Below are positions 7,415 through 16,673 of a DNA stretch of 64,000 nt, in pieces (position 1 is the first letter of the stretch; every line of letters begins with the position of its first letter). The position numbers were made by a program, and so were the translations under genes. Under the pieces are notes generated by a model that had not been told where the DNA came from, did no database searches, and was given only the letters and a program-made list of their open reading frames with translations. The stretch is taken from positions 1 to 64,000 of the forward strand of contig DKFC01000068.1 of the NCBI GenBank assembly GCA_002452745.1, given 5' to 3'. This DNA comes from Firmicutes bacterium UBA6806. GTDB lineage: Bacteria > Bacillota > Clostridia > Peptostreptococcales > Acidaminobacteraceae.

Positions 7415-8167
7415 TTAAAACGCTCTAATTTCAATTTGTTCTGCTGCCAGTTTATCCCTGATTCCCTGGACAAACTCAATTGCCTTTTGGTTGTCACCAT
7501 GAACACAAATTGAGTCCGCCTGAATTTTGACCACGTTGCCATCTATTGACATGACGCTTTGCTGTTTTACCATTTGCAGCACTTGTTTTAAAGCGGTGTC
7601 TCTATCGTGAATCACAGCCCCTTCTCTGCTCCTCGGCACTAAAGTACCGTCATCCATATAGGCTCTATCTGCAAAGACCTCACTGATGGTTTGAATCCCC
7701 AGCCTCTTGCCACTGGCTATCATTAGACTGCCAGAGAGTCCCATAATTTTAATCTCTGGATCAATTTCATAAACAGCTTCTGCAAGTGCATCTGCAAGCT
7801 GAACGTCCTTTGCCGCCATGTTGTACATGGCACCATGAGGCTTCACATGCTGAAGTCTCCCACCCTCTGAATCTACAAATGCCTTTAAAGCCCCGATTTG
7901 ATACTTAATATAGTTCTTGAGTTCCTTTGGGGACACTTGCATGTTTCGCCTTCCAAACCCCAACATATCAGGAAATCCGGGGTGACTCCCAATGGCAACA
8001 TTCTTTGCAATTGCCATTTTAACTGTCTTCTCCATGATATTGGCATCTCCAGCATGCCATCCACAGGCAATATTTGCCGAACTGATGAGCCCCAGCAGCG
8101 CTTCATCCATGCCAATGACATAGCTGCCAAATCCCTCGCCTAAATCACTGTTAATATCAATTTTCAT
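7415..8167 (-). CDS. pxpA: 5-oxoprolinase subunit PxpA (LamB/YcsF family)
   Basis: A 250-residue PxpA protein. The N-terminus KIDINSDLGEGFG and the following SSANIACGWHAGD and KPHGAMYN motifs are signatures of the LamB/YcsF family, whose TIM-barrel-like fold provides the amidohydrolase half of 5-oxoprolinase. ATG 8167 is preceded by AGGAGG (seven-base spacing). An in-frame start at 8185 lies upstream of the predicted sigma-54 transcription start and is rejected. It is the first gene of the pxp operon; 84 nt without a gene separate it from the NRAMP start. Confidence 0.93.
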   Translation of the reverse strand: MKIDINSDLGEGFGSYVIGMDEALLGLISSANIACGWHAGDANIMEKTVKMAIAKNVAIGSHPGFPDMLGFGRRNMQVSPKELKNYIKYQIGALKAFVDSEGGRLQHVKPHGAMYNMAAKDVQLADALAEAVYEIDPEIKIMGLSGSLMIASGKRLGIQTISEVFADRAYMDDGTLVPRSREGAVIHDRDTALKQVLQMVKQQSVMSIDGNVVKIQADSICVHGDNQKAIEFVQGIRDKLAAEQIEIRAF

Positions 8168-8193
8168 AAAACTACCTCCTGACACTCTTTATA

Positions 8194-8210
8194 CGCAAGG
8201 GACATGCCAA
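8194..8210 (-). promoter_or_regulatory. Sigma-54 (RpoN) promoter of the pxp operon
   Basis: On the minus strand the sequence is TTGGCATGTCCCTTGCG. It has GG and GC dinucleotides separated by exactly 10 nt, and the surrounding TTGGCA and TTGC match the -24/-12 consensus. Transcription would begin near 8183, only a few bases before the pxpA ribosome site. The gene for an NtrC-type activator ends about 200 bp away. Confidence 0.85.
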
Positions 8211-8239
8211 GGCATTTAAGTTAAGCGATATTTAAATGA

Positions 8240-8263
8240 AATGTTCTGAAAATACTGAAAATT
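8240..8263. promoter_or_regulatory. Two overlapping CodY-like boxes upstream of the sigma-54 promoter
   Basis: AATGTTCTGAAAATA (8240-8254) matches the CodY motif AATTTTCWGAAAATT at 13 of 15 positions. AAAATACTGAAAATT (8249-8263) matches at 12 of 15. They overlap by 6 bp, an arrangement described for strong CodY sites. They lie about 57-80 bp upstream of the predicted start, where CodY could hinder activator-polymerase contact. Confidence 0.55.
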
Positions 8264-8362
8264 GATTATTCTGATGCCATATCATTTCAAATATAGACAC
8301 TTTTTTCCAAAAAATCTCACCTATATGGGCGAACCAAATCATCATTAAATTATTTTAGCTCT

Positions 8363-8378
8363 TATTTCATTAGAAATA
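8363..8378. promoter_or_regulatory. Candidate upstream activator site for the NtrC-type regulator
   Basis: TATTTC-ATTA-GAAATA is a perfect 6-4-6 palindrome about 180-195 bp upstream of the predicted sigma-54 start, the usual distance for enhancer-type sites. A related, less symmetrical ATTTCAAAT lies at about 8284-8292. The assignment is inference. Confidence 0.35.
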
Positions 8379-8383
8379 GACAT

Positions 8384-8427
8384 AAAAAAAGAGCGAATCC
8401 GCTCACAATGGAGTGATTTCGCTCTTA
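8384..8427 (-). terminator. Terminator of the symporter-kinase-regulator operon
   Basis: On the minus strand AAGAGCGAA pairs with TTCGCTCTT around an inner CACTCC/GAGCG stem and is followed by TTTTTTT. It overlaps the last codons of the response-regulator gene and separates it from the pxp promoter. Confidence 0.85.
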
Positions 8428-9801
8428 CGATTGCTTCTCAAGTCGCCTTTTGAGTGCAAATCGACTTATATTAAGGAGTTCTGCCGCCTTCGACTGATTT
8501 CCATGACAGATTTCAAGGGCTCTGTCGATACATTCATTTTCAAGGGTTGTCAGATGCTCAGTCAAGTCAATTGCCTGTCCTCGTTCCAGCCATTTTAGAA
8601 AGTCAAAGGAATACCCTGACGTTAAATCCGACTGTACTCCAGATGGAAATTCCGACAGTTTAATAGCCCCCTCATCTTGGATAATACAAGCTCTTTCAAT
8701 CAGATTTTTCAGCTCTCTGACGTTGCCCGGCCACGAATAGGCCATCATGAGTTCACTAGCTTCCTCAGAAAATCCTAAAAGCGCCTTGTTGAACTTCTGA
8801 TTGTAATGTCCTCTAAAGTGTTCGGCTAAGTACAGAATATCTTCTCGCCTCTCCCTAAGTGCCCTTATATTGATTGGAACGACGTTGATTCGATAATAAA
8901 GATCCGCTCTGAAAAGGCCTTTGTTGACCATCTCAAGCAAATTCCTATTCGTAGCCGCAATCACCCTGACGTTGACGCTTATGCCCTGAAGGCCGCCAAC
9001 CCTCTTCAAAATTCTGTTTTCTAGAAATCTAAGCAGCTTGGCCTGTTGTTCCAATGGAATTTCACCGATTTCATCAAGAAATACAGTGCCACCATCTGCG
9101 ATTTCAAACATGCCCTTCTTTAGCTGATTAGCCCCTGTAAAAGCACTTTTTTCATGCCCGAAGAGCTCACTTTCAAAGAGGTCTTTGGGAATCGCCGCAC
9201 AGTTGATTTTCACCATAGGGGTCTTGCGCCTCACACTGTTATTGTGAATGTAGTCTGCCATCAGTTCCTTACCAGTTCCAGTTTCGCCGGTGATTAAAAC
9301 CGTTACACTGTCTTGCATAGCCACTTTCTTCGCTTGAAGCAATAGGGATTTCATTCCCTCATTCTGAGTCAAAATGGACTCTTTCCCCTTTTCCATTTCA
9401 TGACGATTTTCATAAATCAGCAGTCTTTGATTCTTGTAGATTCCTTCGAAGGCCCTCTTCACGAGCACTTCAATTTCGTCCATGTCAAATGGCTTTGTGA
9501 CAAACTCCAGAGCGCCCTTTTTCATGGCATCCACTGCTTTTTGTATGTCCCCATACGCCGTCATCACGATAACCTCAATATCTTTGTCAACTGATTTGAC
9601 ATGGTCGATGAAGTCTATGCCGTCTCCATCTTTTAACCGAACGTCTAAAATCAGCAATTGAGGGCGAAAAGACAGAAGTGATGTCCTTGCCGCCTCTATG
9701 GACGACACCGTTTCAACCTCGTATTCAAAATCCTTAAGCCCCTCTTCAAGCGATATTCTTATAGAGGCCTCGTCATCCACCACCATAACCCTCTTGTTCA
9801 T
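8425..9801 (-). CDS. NtrC-type sigma-54-dependent response regulator (AtoC/ZraR-like)
   Basis: A 458-residue regulator with three domains. The receiver domain (1-115) has acidic D9/D10, phospho-acceptor D53 (LLILDVRLKDG), T81 and K103. The AAA+ domain (about 145-380) has Walker A GETGTGKE (171-178), the sigma-54-contacting loop as SAFTGA (218-223) and Walker B GGTVFLDEIGE (236-246). A Fis-type helix-turn-helix lies near 425-455 (NQSKAAELLNISRFALKRRL). It overlaps the kinase gene by 4 nt (ATGA). With a sigma-54 promoter immediately downstream in front of pxpA, the pxp operon is the natural target. Confidence 0.94.
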   Translation of the reverse strand: MNKRVMVVDDEASIRISLEEGLKDFEYEVETVSSIEAARTSLLSFRPQLLILDVRLKDGDGIDFIDHVKSVDKDIEVIVMTAYGDIQKAVDAMKKGALEFVTKPFDMDEIEVLVKRAFEGIYKNQRLLIYENRHEMEKGKESILTQNEGMKSLLLQAKKVAMQDSVTVLITGETGTGKELMADYIHNNSVRRKTPMVKINCAAIPKDLFESELFGHEKSAFTGANQLKKGMFEIADGGTVFLDEIGEIPLEQQAKLLRFLENRILKRVGGLQGISVNVRVIAATNRNLLEMVNKGLFRADLYYRINVVPINIRALRERREDILYLAEHFRGHYNQKFNKALLGFSEEASELMMAYSWPGNVRELKNLIERACIIQDEGAIKLSEFPSGVQSDLTSGYSFDFLKWLERGQAIDLTEHLTTLENECIDRALEICHGNQSKAAELLNISRFALKRRLEKQS

Positions 9802-11531
9802 AGCTCCCCCCCTGTTCTAAACTGAATCTGTACAGTTGTCCCCTCTCCGATTTTGCTAATCATTTCAATCCGCCCTTCATTTTCTGCGACTAACTCATGT
9901 ACGATTGAAAGTCCAAGCCCTGTCCCCTCAGGTTTTGTGGTATAAAACGGATCGAAGATTTTATCAAGCGACGCTTCGTCGATGCCCTCCCCATTATCTC
10001 TAATGGCAATTATCACGCCATATTCACTGGAGTTGATATCAATCTGAATAACACCACGTTCAGACTCAACTGCTTCTATGCTATTTTTGAGTATGTTCAG
10101 CATAATTTGACTGAACTGCGCTGAATCGGCAAACACACTTAGATTTTTTGTTTTGATCTCTACCCTTAGCTTAACACACTTTCGCTTGACTTCTCCACTG
10201 ACCAACATCAAAATTTCTGAGAGTTTATCCTCCACAATGAGTCTCTCAGGTTTGGATTTCATGCGTTTTGCATAATCCAGCAAGTCCACAGTCAGCTTGT
10301 TGATCCTGTCAATTTCGTGTAGCAGGCTGAGAAATAGTTTCTCGTTGTTTCCAGAGAGTTCTCTCTTAAATCGCTTGTTCAAAACTTGCAGCCCCGCCTT
10401 CATGCCAGCTAGAGGATTTCGAATTTCATGAGCGACCCCTGCCGCAAGGCGTCCTGTTGACGCTAGACGTTCCAATCGCTGTATTTGACCTTCAATTTTT
10501 TTCTGCTCAGTTACATCTCTAAAACTACAAATATAACCACTGACCGTTTCTCCCGCTCTAATCTGAGAGATATTGAAATCAATATAGCATAAATCGCCAG
10601 TTTCACTGACCAGTTTAATCAGTCCAAACCTGTTTTCGTCAACGGATTGCGGTTCTAGAATATGCGCTTTCAGCAACGTCTCCAGTGTGTATGCTTCGAA
10701 TCGGTAACTTTGCCTCGCTTTGATAATTGCCTCTGCGAAGGGGTTTTTCGAAATTTCTGCCAGCTTCAAGTCATAAGTGATGATGCCGTTTTCAATATTG
10801 TTGAGAATATCCTGATTGTAATTCTTAACATAAATCAGCTCCTGCATGGAGCGATCAACCTCTTCTACCATCTGATTCAGAGCATCACTAAGTTTGCCGA
10901 ATTCATCCGCCCGATCCAGCTCAATTTTTCGATTGTAGTCACCGCCCGCAATCCCATCACAAAACTTGGACAAAATTCGAATTGGCTTTGTTATGTTTGC
11001 TGACACCCAAATGGTAATTTGAAGCGCTAGAGTCAAAAATATAATTCCAATCAAAATATTGTACTTGTACGATTCATAAAAATAGGACATCAACTCACTC
11101 TTATCCGCCACCACCACCAGCATCCACCCTGTGGTTGCAACATACTTATGAGCAATCAGCAGCTGTTCTGTCGATAGATGCGCAGTCCCTACCTCTGCAT
11201 GAAATGTCATCGCTTGAGGCATCCTATGAGAATCCCCCATTATCAAAACGTCCCCCTTGTAAATCAAGAGTTCATTGGGATAGATATAGCGAAGTCTCTC
11301 TGTCACGCCCTCTTCAAACGACTGTTCATCCGAATATTTGTGAAGGTCAAGGTTGATACTCACTTCTATTTCTTCAATCTGCTTATCCATCTGTCTGAAC
11401 TGACTTTGCATGACATAGTCATGGTCAAACTTAAATGAAGTCAACAGCACCACAGATAGTGACACCACAAACAGCGTCAAAAATGGAATTGCTATTTTAT
11501 TTTCTATGGTCATCTTACTCCTAACTGGCAC
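9798..11531 (-). CDS. Membrane sensor histidine kinase
   Basis: A 577-residue kinase. There is a membrane span at about 13-35, an extracellular sensing region at 36-155, and a second span at 158-178. It continues with HAMP (about 179-232), PAS (about 238-345), HisKA with His368 in AAGVAHEIRNPLAG, and HATPase (about 450-577, with DNGEGID and GTGLGLSI). Partner of the response regulator encoded 4 nt overlapping downstream. The start is GTG 11531, with GGAGGGG inside the end of the symporter gene; an ATG at 11513 with AGGAG is a close alternative. The operon context suggests that it senses 5-oxoproline or the symporter's substrate. Confidence 0.93.
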   Translation of the reverse strand: MPVRSKMTIENKIAIPFLTLFVVSLSVVLLTSFKFDHDYVMQSQFRQMDKQIEEIEVSINLDLHKYSDEQSFEEGVTERLRYIYPNELLIYKGDVLIMGDSHRMPQAMTFHAEVGTAHLSTEQLLIAHKYVATTGWMLVVVADKSELMSYFYESYKYNILIGIIFLTLALQITIWVSANITKPIRILSKFCDGIAGGDYNRKIELDRADEFGKLSDALNQMVEEVDRSMQELIYVKNYNQDILNNIENGIITYDLKLAEISKNPFAEAIIKARQSYRFEAYTLETLLKAHILEPQSVDENRFGLIKLVSETGDLCYIDFNISQIRAGETVSGYICSFRDVTEQKKIEGQIQRLERLASTGRLAAGVAHEIRNPLAGMKAGLQVLNKRFKRELSGNNEKLFLSLLHEIDRINKLTVDLLDYAKRMKSKPERLIVEDKLSEILMLVSGEVKRKCVKLRVEIKTKNLSVFADSAQFSQIMLNILKNSIEAVESERGVIQIDINSSEYGVIIAIRDNGEGIDEASLDKIFDPFYTTKPEGTGLGLSIVHELVAENEGRIEMISKIGEGTTVQIQFRTGGEL

Positions 11532-12981
11532 GTTTCCCCTCCCATCTACTGGTCATGTAGAAGACCAAAGCGGCCGCCACAACGCCGGGCATGGCAGGAT
11601 GAACTTTAAAAATGCCGTCAGAAGCCATTCCAGCAAGATAAAATAAAATCATGGTTGAAAGACCCGCTATCATGCTGTAGATTGCACCTTTGGTAGTTCC
11701 AGCAGGCCAAAAGATTCCTCCATAAAGGGGAATTAGCAGGGTTACGGAAAAGACACCCCAAATGTACCCGCCATAAATCAGCAGGCTTTCAGGTGGCGAA
11801 ATGGACAGCGCAAGCGATAAGCTACCCGCTGCAAATACCACAAATCGGCTAAGTGTCAATAGCGTTTCATCACTTCTTTTTTTCACTGAAACCAATGAAA
11901 AGACATCATAGATAAAACTGCTGGCCGCCACTAAAAGTTGAGAGTTTGCAGTGGAAATGGCGGATGCCATAATGGCAATCATAATCACGCCACTCACTGG
12001 TGATGTGAAGAGCTCATTTGCCAAGACCGTTAAGACCGAGTCCACAGATTCCACGGAATGAATCGATGGCAAAATCACCCGTGCCCCCAAACCAATAGTG
12101 ATAATCCCCACATACGTAATCGCCAAAATTCCAAGTGACCTCTTAATCATTCGAACCGCTGTGGCGGTATCTTTAGCAGCAATAATTCTAACAGTGTACT
12201 GAGGGTTGGCAGCAAGTCCAAGTCCCCAACCGAAAAAGGCCGAAAATAGACTCACCAGCGTCATGGTTCCACCCGCAAGTGGCTGAAGCAATGATCCCTT
12301 GGGCGTATAATAGTGATACCCCTCTATGGCATGTCCTTCTATGGCATTTGCCCCCTCAATAAAATCGGTTAGATTCCCGAGTTTGGCCAAAATCAACACC
12401 GTTCCAAGCAAAACGCCGATACAGATGACGATAAAGTTAAATCCATCGCTCTTTGCCAAAGCAAATAGGCCACCAAATGAGGTGTACAAAATAAAGATGT
12501 AGACTATGACAATGGCAAACACATACGGTATTTCAAGAAATTCCGAAATCACAATCCCAAACCCCCGTATTTGAATGACAATGTAGAGGATGAAATTGAA
12601 GATAATCAGCAAGCCCACAAAGAACTGCATGTTTTTGCTCTTATACCTCAGTCTAAAGTACTCTGGAATACTTCTAGCGCCACTTTCCCTGAGCCTTGGT
12701 GTCAAGTAAATCAAGAGTCCCCCGCCAATAAACCACGGAATAATGGAGTAAAACACAAATGTGAATCCGTAAACATAAATTGAACCTGCAAGTCCTTGCA
12801 TAGATGCCGCACTAAACCACGTCGCCACAAATGTCGAAATCAATGGAAACAAGGACATCTTTCTTCCCCCAATGAAGAAATCGTCTATGGTTTCCGAGTC
12901 GCTGTAACCAGCTTTTCCAAAATAGAGCAGTGATATAGAATAAAAAAAGAAAAAACCCAAAAAGAAATAAGATTTAGGCAT
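11521..12981 (-). CDS. Sodium/solute symporter (SSS family)
   Basis: A 486-residue protein with about thirteen membrane spans. The N-terminal DDFFIGGRKMSLFPLISTF followed by ATWFSAASMQGLAGS is typical of SSS (PanF/PutP-type) Na+ symporters. It is first in the operon with the kinase and response regulator, overlapping the kinase by 11 nt. SSS transporters coupled to two-component systems usually import or help sense the signal. 5-Oxoproline or a related amino acid is a reasonable guess from the adjacent pxp genes, but is not shown by sequence. Start ATG 12981 has a purine-rich GGGGGGAAG site upstream. Confidence 0.92.
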   Translation of the reverse strand: MPKSYFFLGFFFFYSISLLYFGKAGYSDSETIDDFFIGGRKMSLFPLISTFVATWFSAASMQGLAGSIYVYGFTFVFYSIIPWFIGGGLLIYLTPRLRESGARSIPEYFRLRYKSKNMQFFVGLLIIFNFILYIVIQIRGFGIVISEFLEIPYVFAIVIVYIFILYTSFGGLFALAKSDGFNFIVICIGVLLGTVLILAKLGNLTDFIEGANAIEGHAIEGYHYYTPKGSLLQPLAGGTMTLVSLFSAFFGWGLGLAANPQYTVRIIAAKDTATAVRMIKRSLGILAITYVGIITIGLGARVILPSIHSVESVDSVLTVLANELFTSPVSGVIMIAIMASAISTANSQLLVAASSFIYDVFSLVSVKKRSDETLLTLSRFVVFAAGSLSLALSISPPESLLIYGGYIWGVFSVTLLIPLYGGIFWPAGTTKGAIYSMIAGLSTMILFYLAGMASDGIFKVHPAMPGVVAAALVFYMTSRWEGKRAS

Positions 12982-13032
12982 AAACTTCCCCCCTCACTCC
13001 TTATACTATAATTTACTATTTCGCTTTCGTCA

Positions 13033-13093
13033 TCAAAAAAATCAAGACGCCCTGTTCAGTCCCCTTTCTTTAAGGAGACTTGAACAAAGCGTC
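13033..13093 (-). terminator. Terminator of the argJBD operon
   Basis: On the minus strand GACGC...GCGTC, GTTCAAGTC/GACTGAAC and CCTT/AAGG stems stack into one long hairpin followed by TTGATTTTTTTG. About 85 nt between this and the argD stop hold nothing else. Confidence 0.75.
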
Positions 13094-13180
13094 CATCTTT
13101 AATAAATCCATCTTCCTTTGATTTTTCTTTAATCTTTTTTTAGCCTTCAATCACATTTAGACTTCTACATCTCCTTGAGT

Positions 13181-14377
13181 CTATTTTAGCGTTTCTAAAA
13201 CCTCAGACAAGATGCCAATCATCTCATCCACATGGCCTTTTTGAACAATCAGCGGTGGTACAAACCGAATCACTTGATGTCCTGCTCCCACCAATAACAG
13301 ACCTTTAGTCATGGCATTTTCCACGATTTTGCCCGTTGGCAAGCCGTCATCAATCTGGATTCCCTGTATCAATCCCTTGCCTCTAATGTCCAAAATGGCA
13401 GGGTATTTTGATTTTAAATGTTGCAGTTGTTCCGTTAGATAAGCCCCCATTTCTTGCACATGGGCGAGAAGTTCTCTCTTTTGGATTTCACCTAAGACAT
13501 AATTTGCAGCTGCCGATGCCAAGGCAGTGCCACCAAAAGTGGAAGCGTGACAGCTTGGATAGAGCTTTTGAGCCACTTTCTCACTGACCAGTGTCGCTCC
13601 AATTGGAAATCCGCCGCCCAGCCCCTTTGCACATGAGACAATATCGGGTTTGAGTCCATAATTTTGAAATCCAAAATAAGTGCCCGTTCTGCCGATACCC
13701 GTCTGTACTTCATCCACAATGAGCAATATGTCCTTCTCCTTGCAGATTGCCTTCACCTCATGGGAAAATGCCGCTTCAATTTCGACGATACCACCTTCTC
13801 CTTGTATCACTTCAAGCATAATAGCCACAGTCTGATCCGTGATGCTCGCCTTAAGCGCTTGTGCATCATTAAACGGAACATACTGAACACCTCCTAGAAG
13901 CGGGGCAAAGGACTTTTGATATTTTGTTTGTCCTGTAAGTGTCAGCGCTCCCATGGTTCTTCCATGAAATGAATTTGACATGGTGATGATTTCACCACGC
14001 TTGTCCTCCCCATAAATTCTGGCGAACTTCAGTGCCGCTTCGTTGGCCTCTGCACCACTGTTGCAGAAAAACGCCTTGTTTAGTCCAGAGACTTTGTTCA
14101 GCGTTTCTGCCAGTTTGATATTTGCTTCATTCCAATAGAGATTAGAGACATGTACCAGTTCCAGCGCCTGTTCCTTCAGAACTTCTGCATATTTTGCGTC
14201 GCCATGTCCCAGCGCATTGACGGCAATTCCAGCCACAAAATCCAGATACGTCTTGCCCTCAACATCTTTTAAATACATGCCCTTTCCCGATTGAAAGCAA
14301 ATTGGGTATCTTCCGTAAGTTCCCGAAACTGCCTTTTCTCCCATTTCTATATAAGTTTGATTCTTTGCTTCATTCAT
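13181..14377 (-). CDS. argD: Acetylornithine aminotransferase
   Basis: A 398-residue class-III PLP aminotransferase. It converts N-acetylglutamate semialdehyde to N-acetylornithine in arginine synthesis. Visible signatures are NSFHGRTMGALTLTGQ, the ILLIVDEVQTGIGRTG segment, and the PLP lysine in CAKGLGGGFPIGA. It is last in the argJ-argB-argD operon, 20 nt after argB. Start ATG 14377 has GGAGG six bases ahead. A broader role on ornithine or GABA is possible for this family, but the operon makes ArgD clear. Confidence 0.95.
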   Translation of the reverse strand: MNEAKNQTYIEMGEKAVSGTYGRYPICFQSGKGMYLKDVEGKTYLDFVAGIAVNALGHGDAKYAEVLKEQALELVHVSNLYWNEANIKLAETLNKVSGLNKAFFCNSGAEANEAALKFARIYGEDKRGEIITMSNSFHGRTMGALTLTGQTKYQKSFAPLLGGVQYVPFNDAQALKASITDQTVAIMLEVIQGEGGIVEIEAAFSHEVKAICKEKDILLIVDEVQTGIGRTGTYFGFQNYGLKPDIVSCAKGLGGGFPIGATLVSEKVAQKLYPSCHASTFGGTALASAAANYVLGEIQKRELLAHVQEMGAYLTEQLQHLKSKYPAILDIRGKGLIQGIQIDDGLPTGKIVENAMTKGLLLVGAGHQVIRFVPPLIVQKGHVDEMIGILSEVLETLK

Positions 14378-14397
14378 GAGCTACCTCCATTTCCACT

Positions 14398-15237
14398 CTA
14401 TTTGATAATTTTAGTTCCTATTCCCTCTTGTGTGAATATTTCAAGCAAGAGCGAATGTTCCAGTGTCCCATTCAAAATGTGCACATTGGACACATTGGAC
14501 TTGATGCAGTAAGACACTTTGGGAATCATGCCGCCACTGATAACACCATTTTCAATAAGTGCAGATGCTCCCTTACTGTCAATTTGGCTGATGAGTTTTC
14601 CGTCGTCTAAAACGCCATCCACATCTGTCAGATAGATGAGTTTTTCTGCTTTGAGCTCACTGGCAATTTCCCCTGCCACTTCATCGGCGTTGATGTTGAG
14701 AGACTTCCCATTTTCATCCACACCAAGCGGTGAAACAATTGGCACATACCCTGCGTCCAAAAGCGTATAAAGCAAACTCGCATCTATTTTGACCGTCTTC
14801 CCCACACGGCTCATACCGTCTTTTTCGCCTTCCAGTGAAACGGCTTGAATCATGCCGCCATCTCGACCAGATATGCCTACAGCTTTTCCCTGATAATAGT
14901 TGATATCTGAGACAATTTGCTTGTTCAGCTTTCCAGAGAGCATCATCTCCACATAGTCTATGTTGTCATCGTTGGTCACTCGTATTCCATCTACAAAAGT
15001 GGATTCCTGCCCAACCGACTGGAGCAGTTTGCTGATATCGCTGCCGCCCCCATGAACCACCACGGGTTTAATGCCCACCGAAGAGAGTAGAGCAACATCT
15101 TTCATCACCTGCTGTTTAAGGTTTTTATCTTTCATGGCACTGCCACCGTATTTTATGACAAATATCTTGCCCTTAAATTCATTTATATAGGGAAGTGCCT
15201 CTATCAAAATTCTCGCTTTATCGATTATCTTTTCCAT
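14398..15237 (-). CDS. argB: Acetylglutamate kinase
   Basis: A 279-residue amino-acid kinase that phosphorylates N-acetylglutamate, the second arginine step. Signatures are FVIKYGGSAMKD near the N-terminus and VVVHGGGSDISKLL, followed by LTDVDGVL and the glycine-rich end. The start codon shares one base with the argJ stop (TGATG), so translation is coupled. ArgB is feedback-inhibited by arginine in organisms that use the cyclic ArgJ route, as here. Confidence 0.95.
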   Translation of the reverse strand: MEKIIDKARILIEALPYINEFKGKIFVIKYGGSAMKDKNLKQQVMKDVALLSSVGIKPVVVHGGGSDISKLLQSVGQESTFVDGIRVTNDDNIDYVEMMLSGKLNKQIVSDINYYQGKAVGISGRDGGMIQAVSLEGEKDGMSRVGKTVKIDASLLYTLLDAGYVPIVSPLGVDENGKSLNINADEVAGEIASELKAEKLIYLTDVDGVLDDGKLISQIDSKGASALIENGVISGGMIPKVSYCIKSNVSNVHILNGTLEHSLLLEIFTQEGIGTKIIK

Positions 15238-16460
15238 CAGGTTCTATACGCTCCGTTTATTTTGACGTATTCATAACTGAGGTCGCATCCCCAGCCAACT
15301 GCCTTATAACTGCCCTCTCCAATCATGAGGTGAACATAGATTTCCCTTTCAGACAAAATATCAGACGCCTTTTCTTCGCTGAAGGCAACTGGTTCACCTG
15401 CGTTTAGAAGTTCCATCTGTCCTTTTTCACTGGAAAGGGACAAGTTTACCTGCATAGGATCAAAAGACACGCCCGAATACCCTGCCGCACACAGGATTCT
15501 GCCCCAGTTGGCATCTTCTCCAAAAAACGCCGTTTTAACCAGACTTGACGTCAGCACGGACTTGACAATCTTTTTAGCGCCTTTAATATCCTCTGCCCCG
15601 CTGACAGTCACTTCTATGAGTTTACTCGCTCCCTCTCCATCTTTGACAATTAACTTTGCCAGCGTCTGATGAACGTATAAAAAAGCCTCTTTAAATTGAT
15701 GATATTCTGGATGATTCGCTGTTATCAATTGGTTTTTGGCCTCGCCGTTGGCTAGGACAATGACCATATCATTAGTGCTCGTATCGCCATCTACTGAAAT
15801 CATATTGTAGGTGTCTTCATTGGTTGACTTGAGCATTTCCTGTAGCACTTCTTTATCTATATTTGCATCTGTGGTTACAAATGACAGCATGGTTGCCATG
15901 TTCGGGTGAATCATCCCAGAGCCCTTGGCCATTCCTGCAATGGTTACCGTCTCTCCGTCTATGACCACCTCTACACAGACTTCCTTGGAAAAGGTATCTG
16001 TGGTCATAATGGATTCAGCGGCATTTTTCCCACACAAACTCTTGCTCGTCAATTTTTCGCTCAGGGTTTCAATGCCCATTTTAACGACATCCATTGGCAA
16101 GTTAAGTCCTATGATGCCTGTGGATGCCACCAAGACTTCACTGGGGTCACAATTCATTTTTTCCGCCATGACACTTGCCATTTCCTCATTGTCTTTTTTC
16201 CCCTGAACACCTGTACACGCGTTGGCGTTTCCACTGTTTATGACAATTGCCTTAACAGATTTTCCGCCCTTTAATATCTCCTGATTCCATAGAACCGGTG
16301 CTGCTTTCACTTGATTGGTTGTAAACACGCCCGCCAGAGTTGCAGGTGCCACCGAATAAATCATAGCGAGGTCTTTCTTCTTTTTCTTTATACCAGCATG
16401 CATGCCGCCTGCCCAAAATCCTTTAGGGCTATTTACATGCCCTTTGACGATTTGAAACAT
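15237..16460 (-). CDS. argJ: Bifunctional ornithine/glutamate N-acetyltransferase
   Basis: A 407-residue ArgJ, which transfers acetyl from acetylornithine to glutamate and, in bifunctional forms, makes acetylglutamate from acetyl-CoA. The autocleavage region GMIHPNMATMLSF is intact; the Thr in MATML becomes the nucleophile of the beta chain. It is first in the leftward arg operon and divergent from argG. ArgC, normally beside argJ, is not in this window. Start ATG 16460 has AGGAGG upstream. Confidence 0.95.
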   Translation of the reverse strand: MFQIVKGHVNSPKGFWAGGMHAGIKKKKKDLAMIYSVAPATLAGVFTTNQVKAAPVLWNQEILKGGKSVKAIVINSGNANACTGVQGKKDNEEMASVMAEKMNCDPSEVLVASTGIIGLNLPMDVVKMGIETLSEKLTSKSLCGKNAAESIMTTDTFSKEVCVEVVIDGETVTIAGMAKGSGMIHPNMATMLSFVTTDANIDKEVLQEMLKSTNEDTYNMISVDGDTSTNDMVIVLANGEAKNQLITANHPEYHQFKEAFLYVHQTLAKLIVKDGEGASKLIEVTVSGAEDIKGAKKIVKSVLTSSLVKTAFFGEDANWGRILCAAGYSGVSFDPMQVNLSLSSEKGQMELLNAGEPVAFSEEKASDILSEREIYVHLMIGEGSYKAVGWGCDLSYEYVKINGAYRT

Positions 16461-16507
16461 CTTTATCCTCCTAGAATTTTTAATATTTATACATTTTATA
16501 CTCTATT

Positions 16508-16525
16508 TATGCACGTAATATGCAC
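16508..16525. repeat. Direct repeat in the argJ/argG divergent region (candidate operator)
   Basis: TATGCAC occurs at 16508-16514 and 16519-16525, phased by 11 bp, about 50-65 bp ahead of argJ. A related ATGCGTA lies by the argG -10. This could be ArgR binding, but I see no full ARG box. The 282-bp divergent region is otherwise AT-rich and gene-free. Confidence 0.3.
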
Positions 16526-16673
16526 ATTTTATTCTCTTTAGCTCTGCCTGTGACACCTCATAATAATCAACTCCTCATTAAAGCGTATTGCTGTATTTTC
16601 AATCGTTATTTTGATGATTTCTGATTATTATACATATCCATTAATATTTTTGCAATATTTTTTCAAAAATTTA

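Noticed and set aside
7333..7542. Minus-strand 69-codon frame
   Set aside because: It overlaps the end of pxpA in another frame and has no ribosome site.
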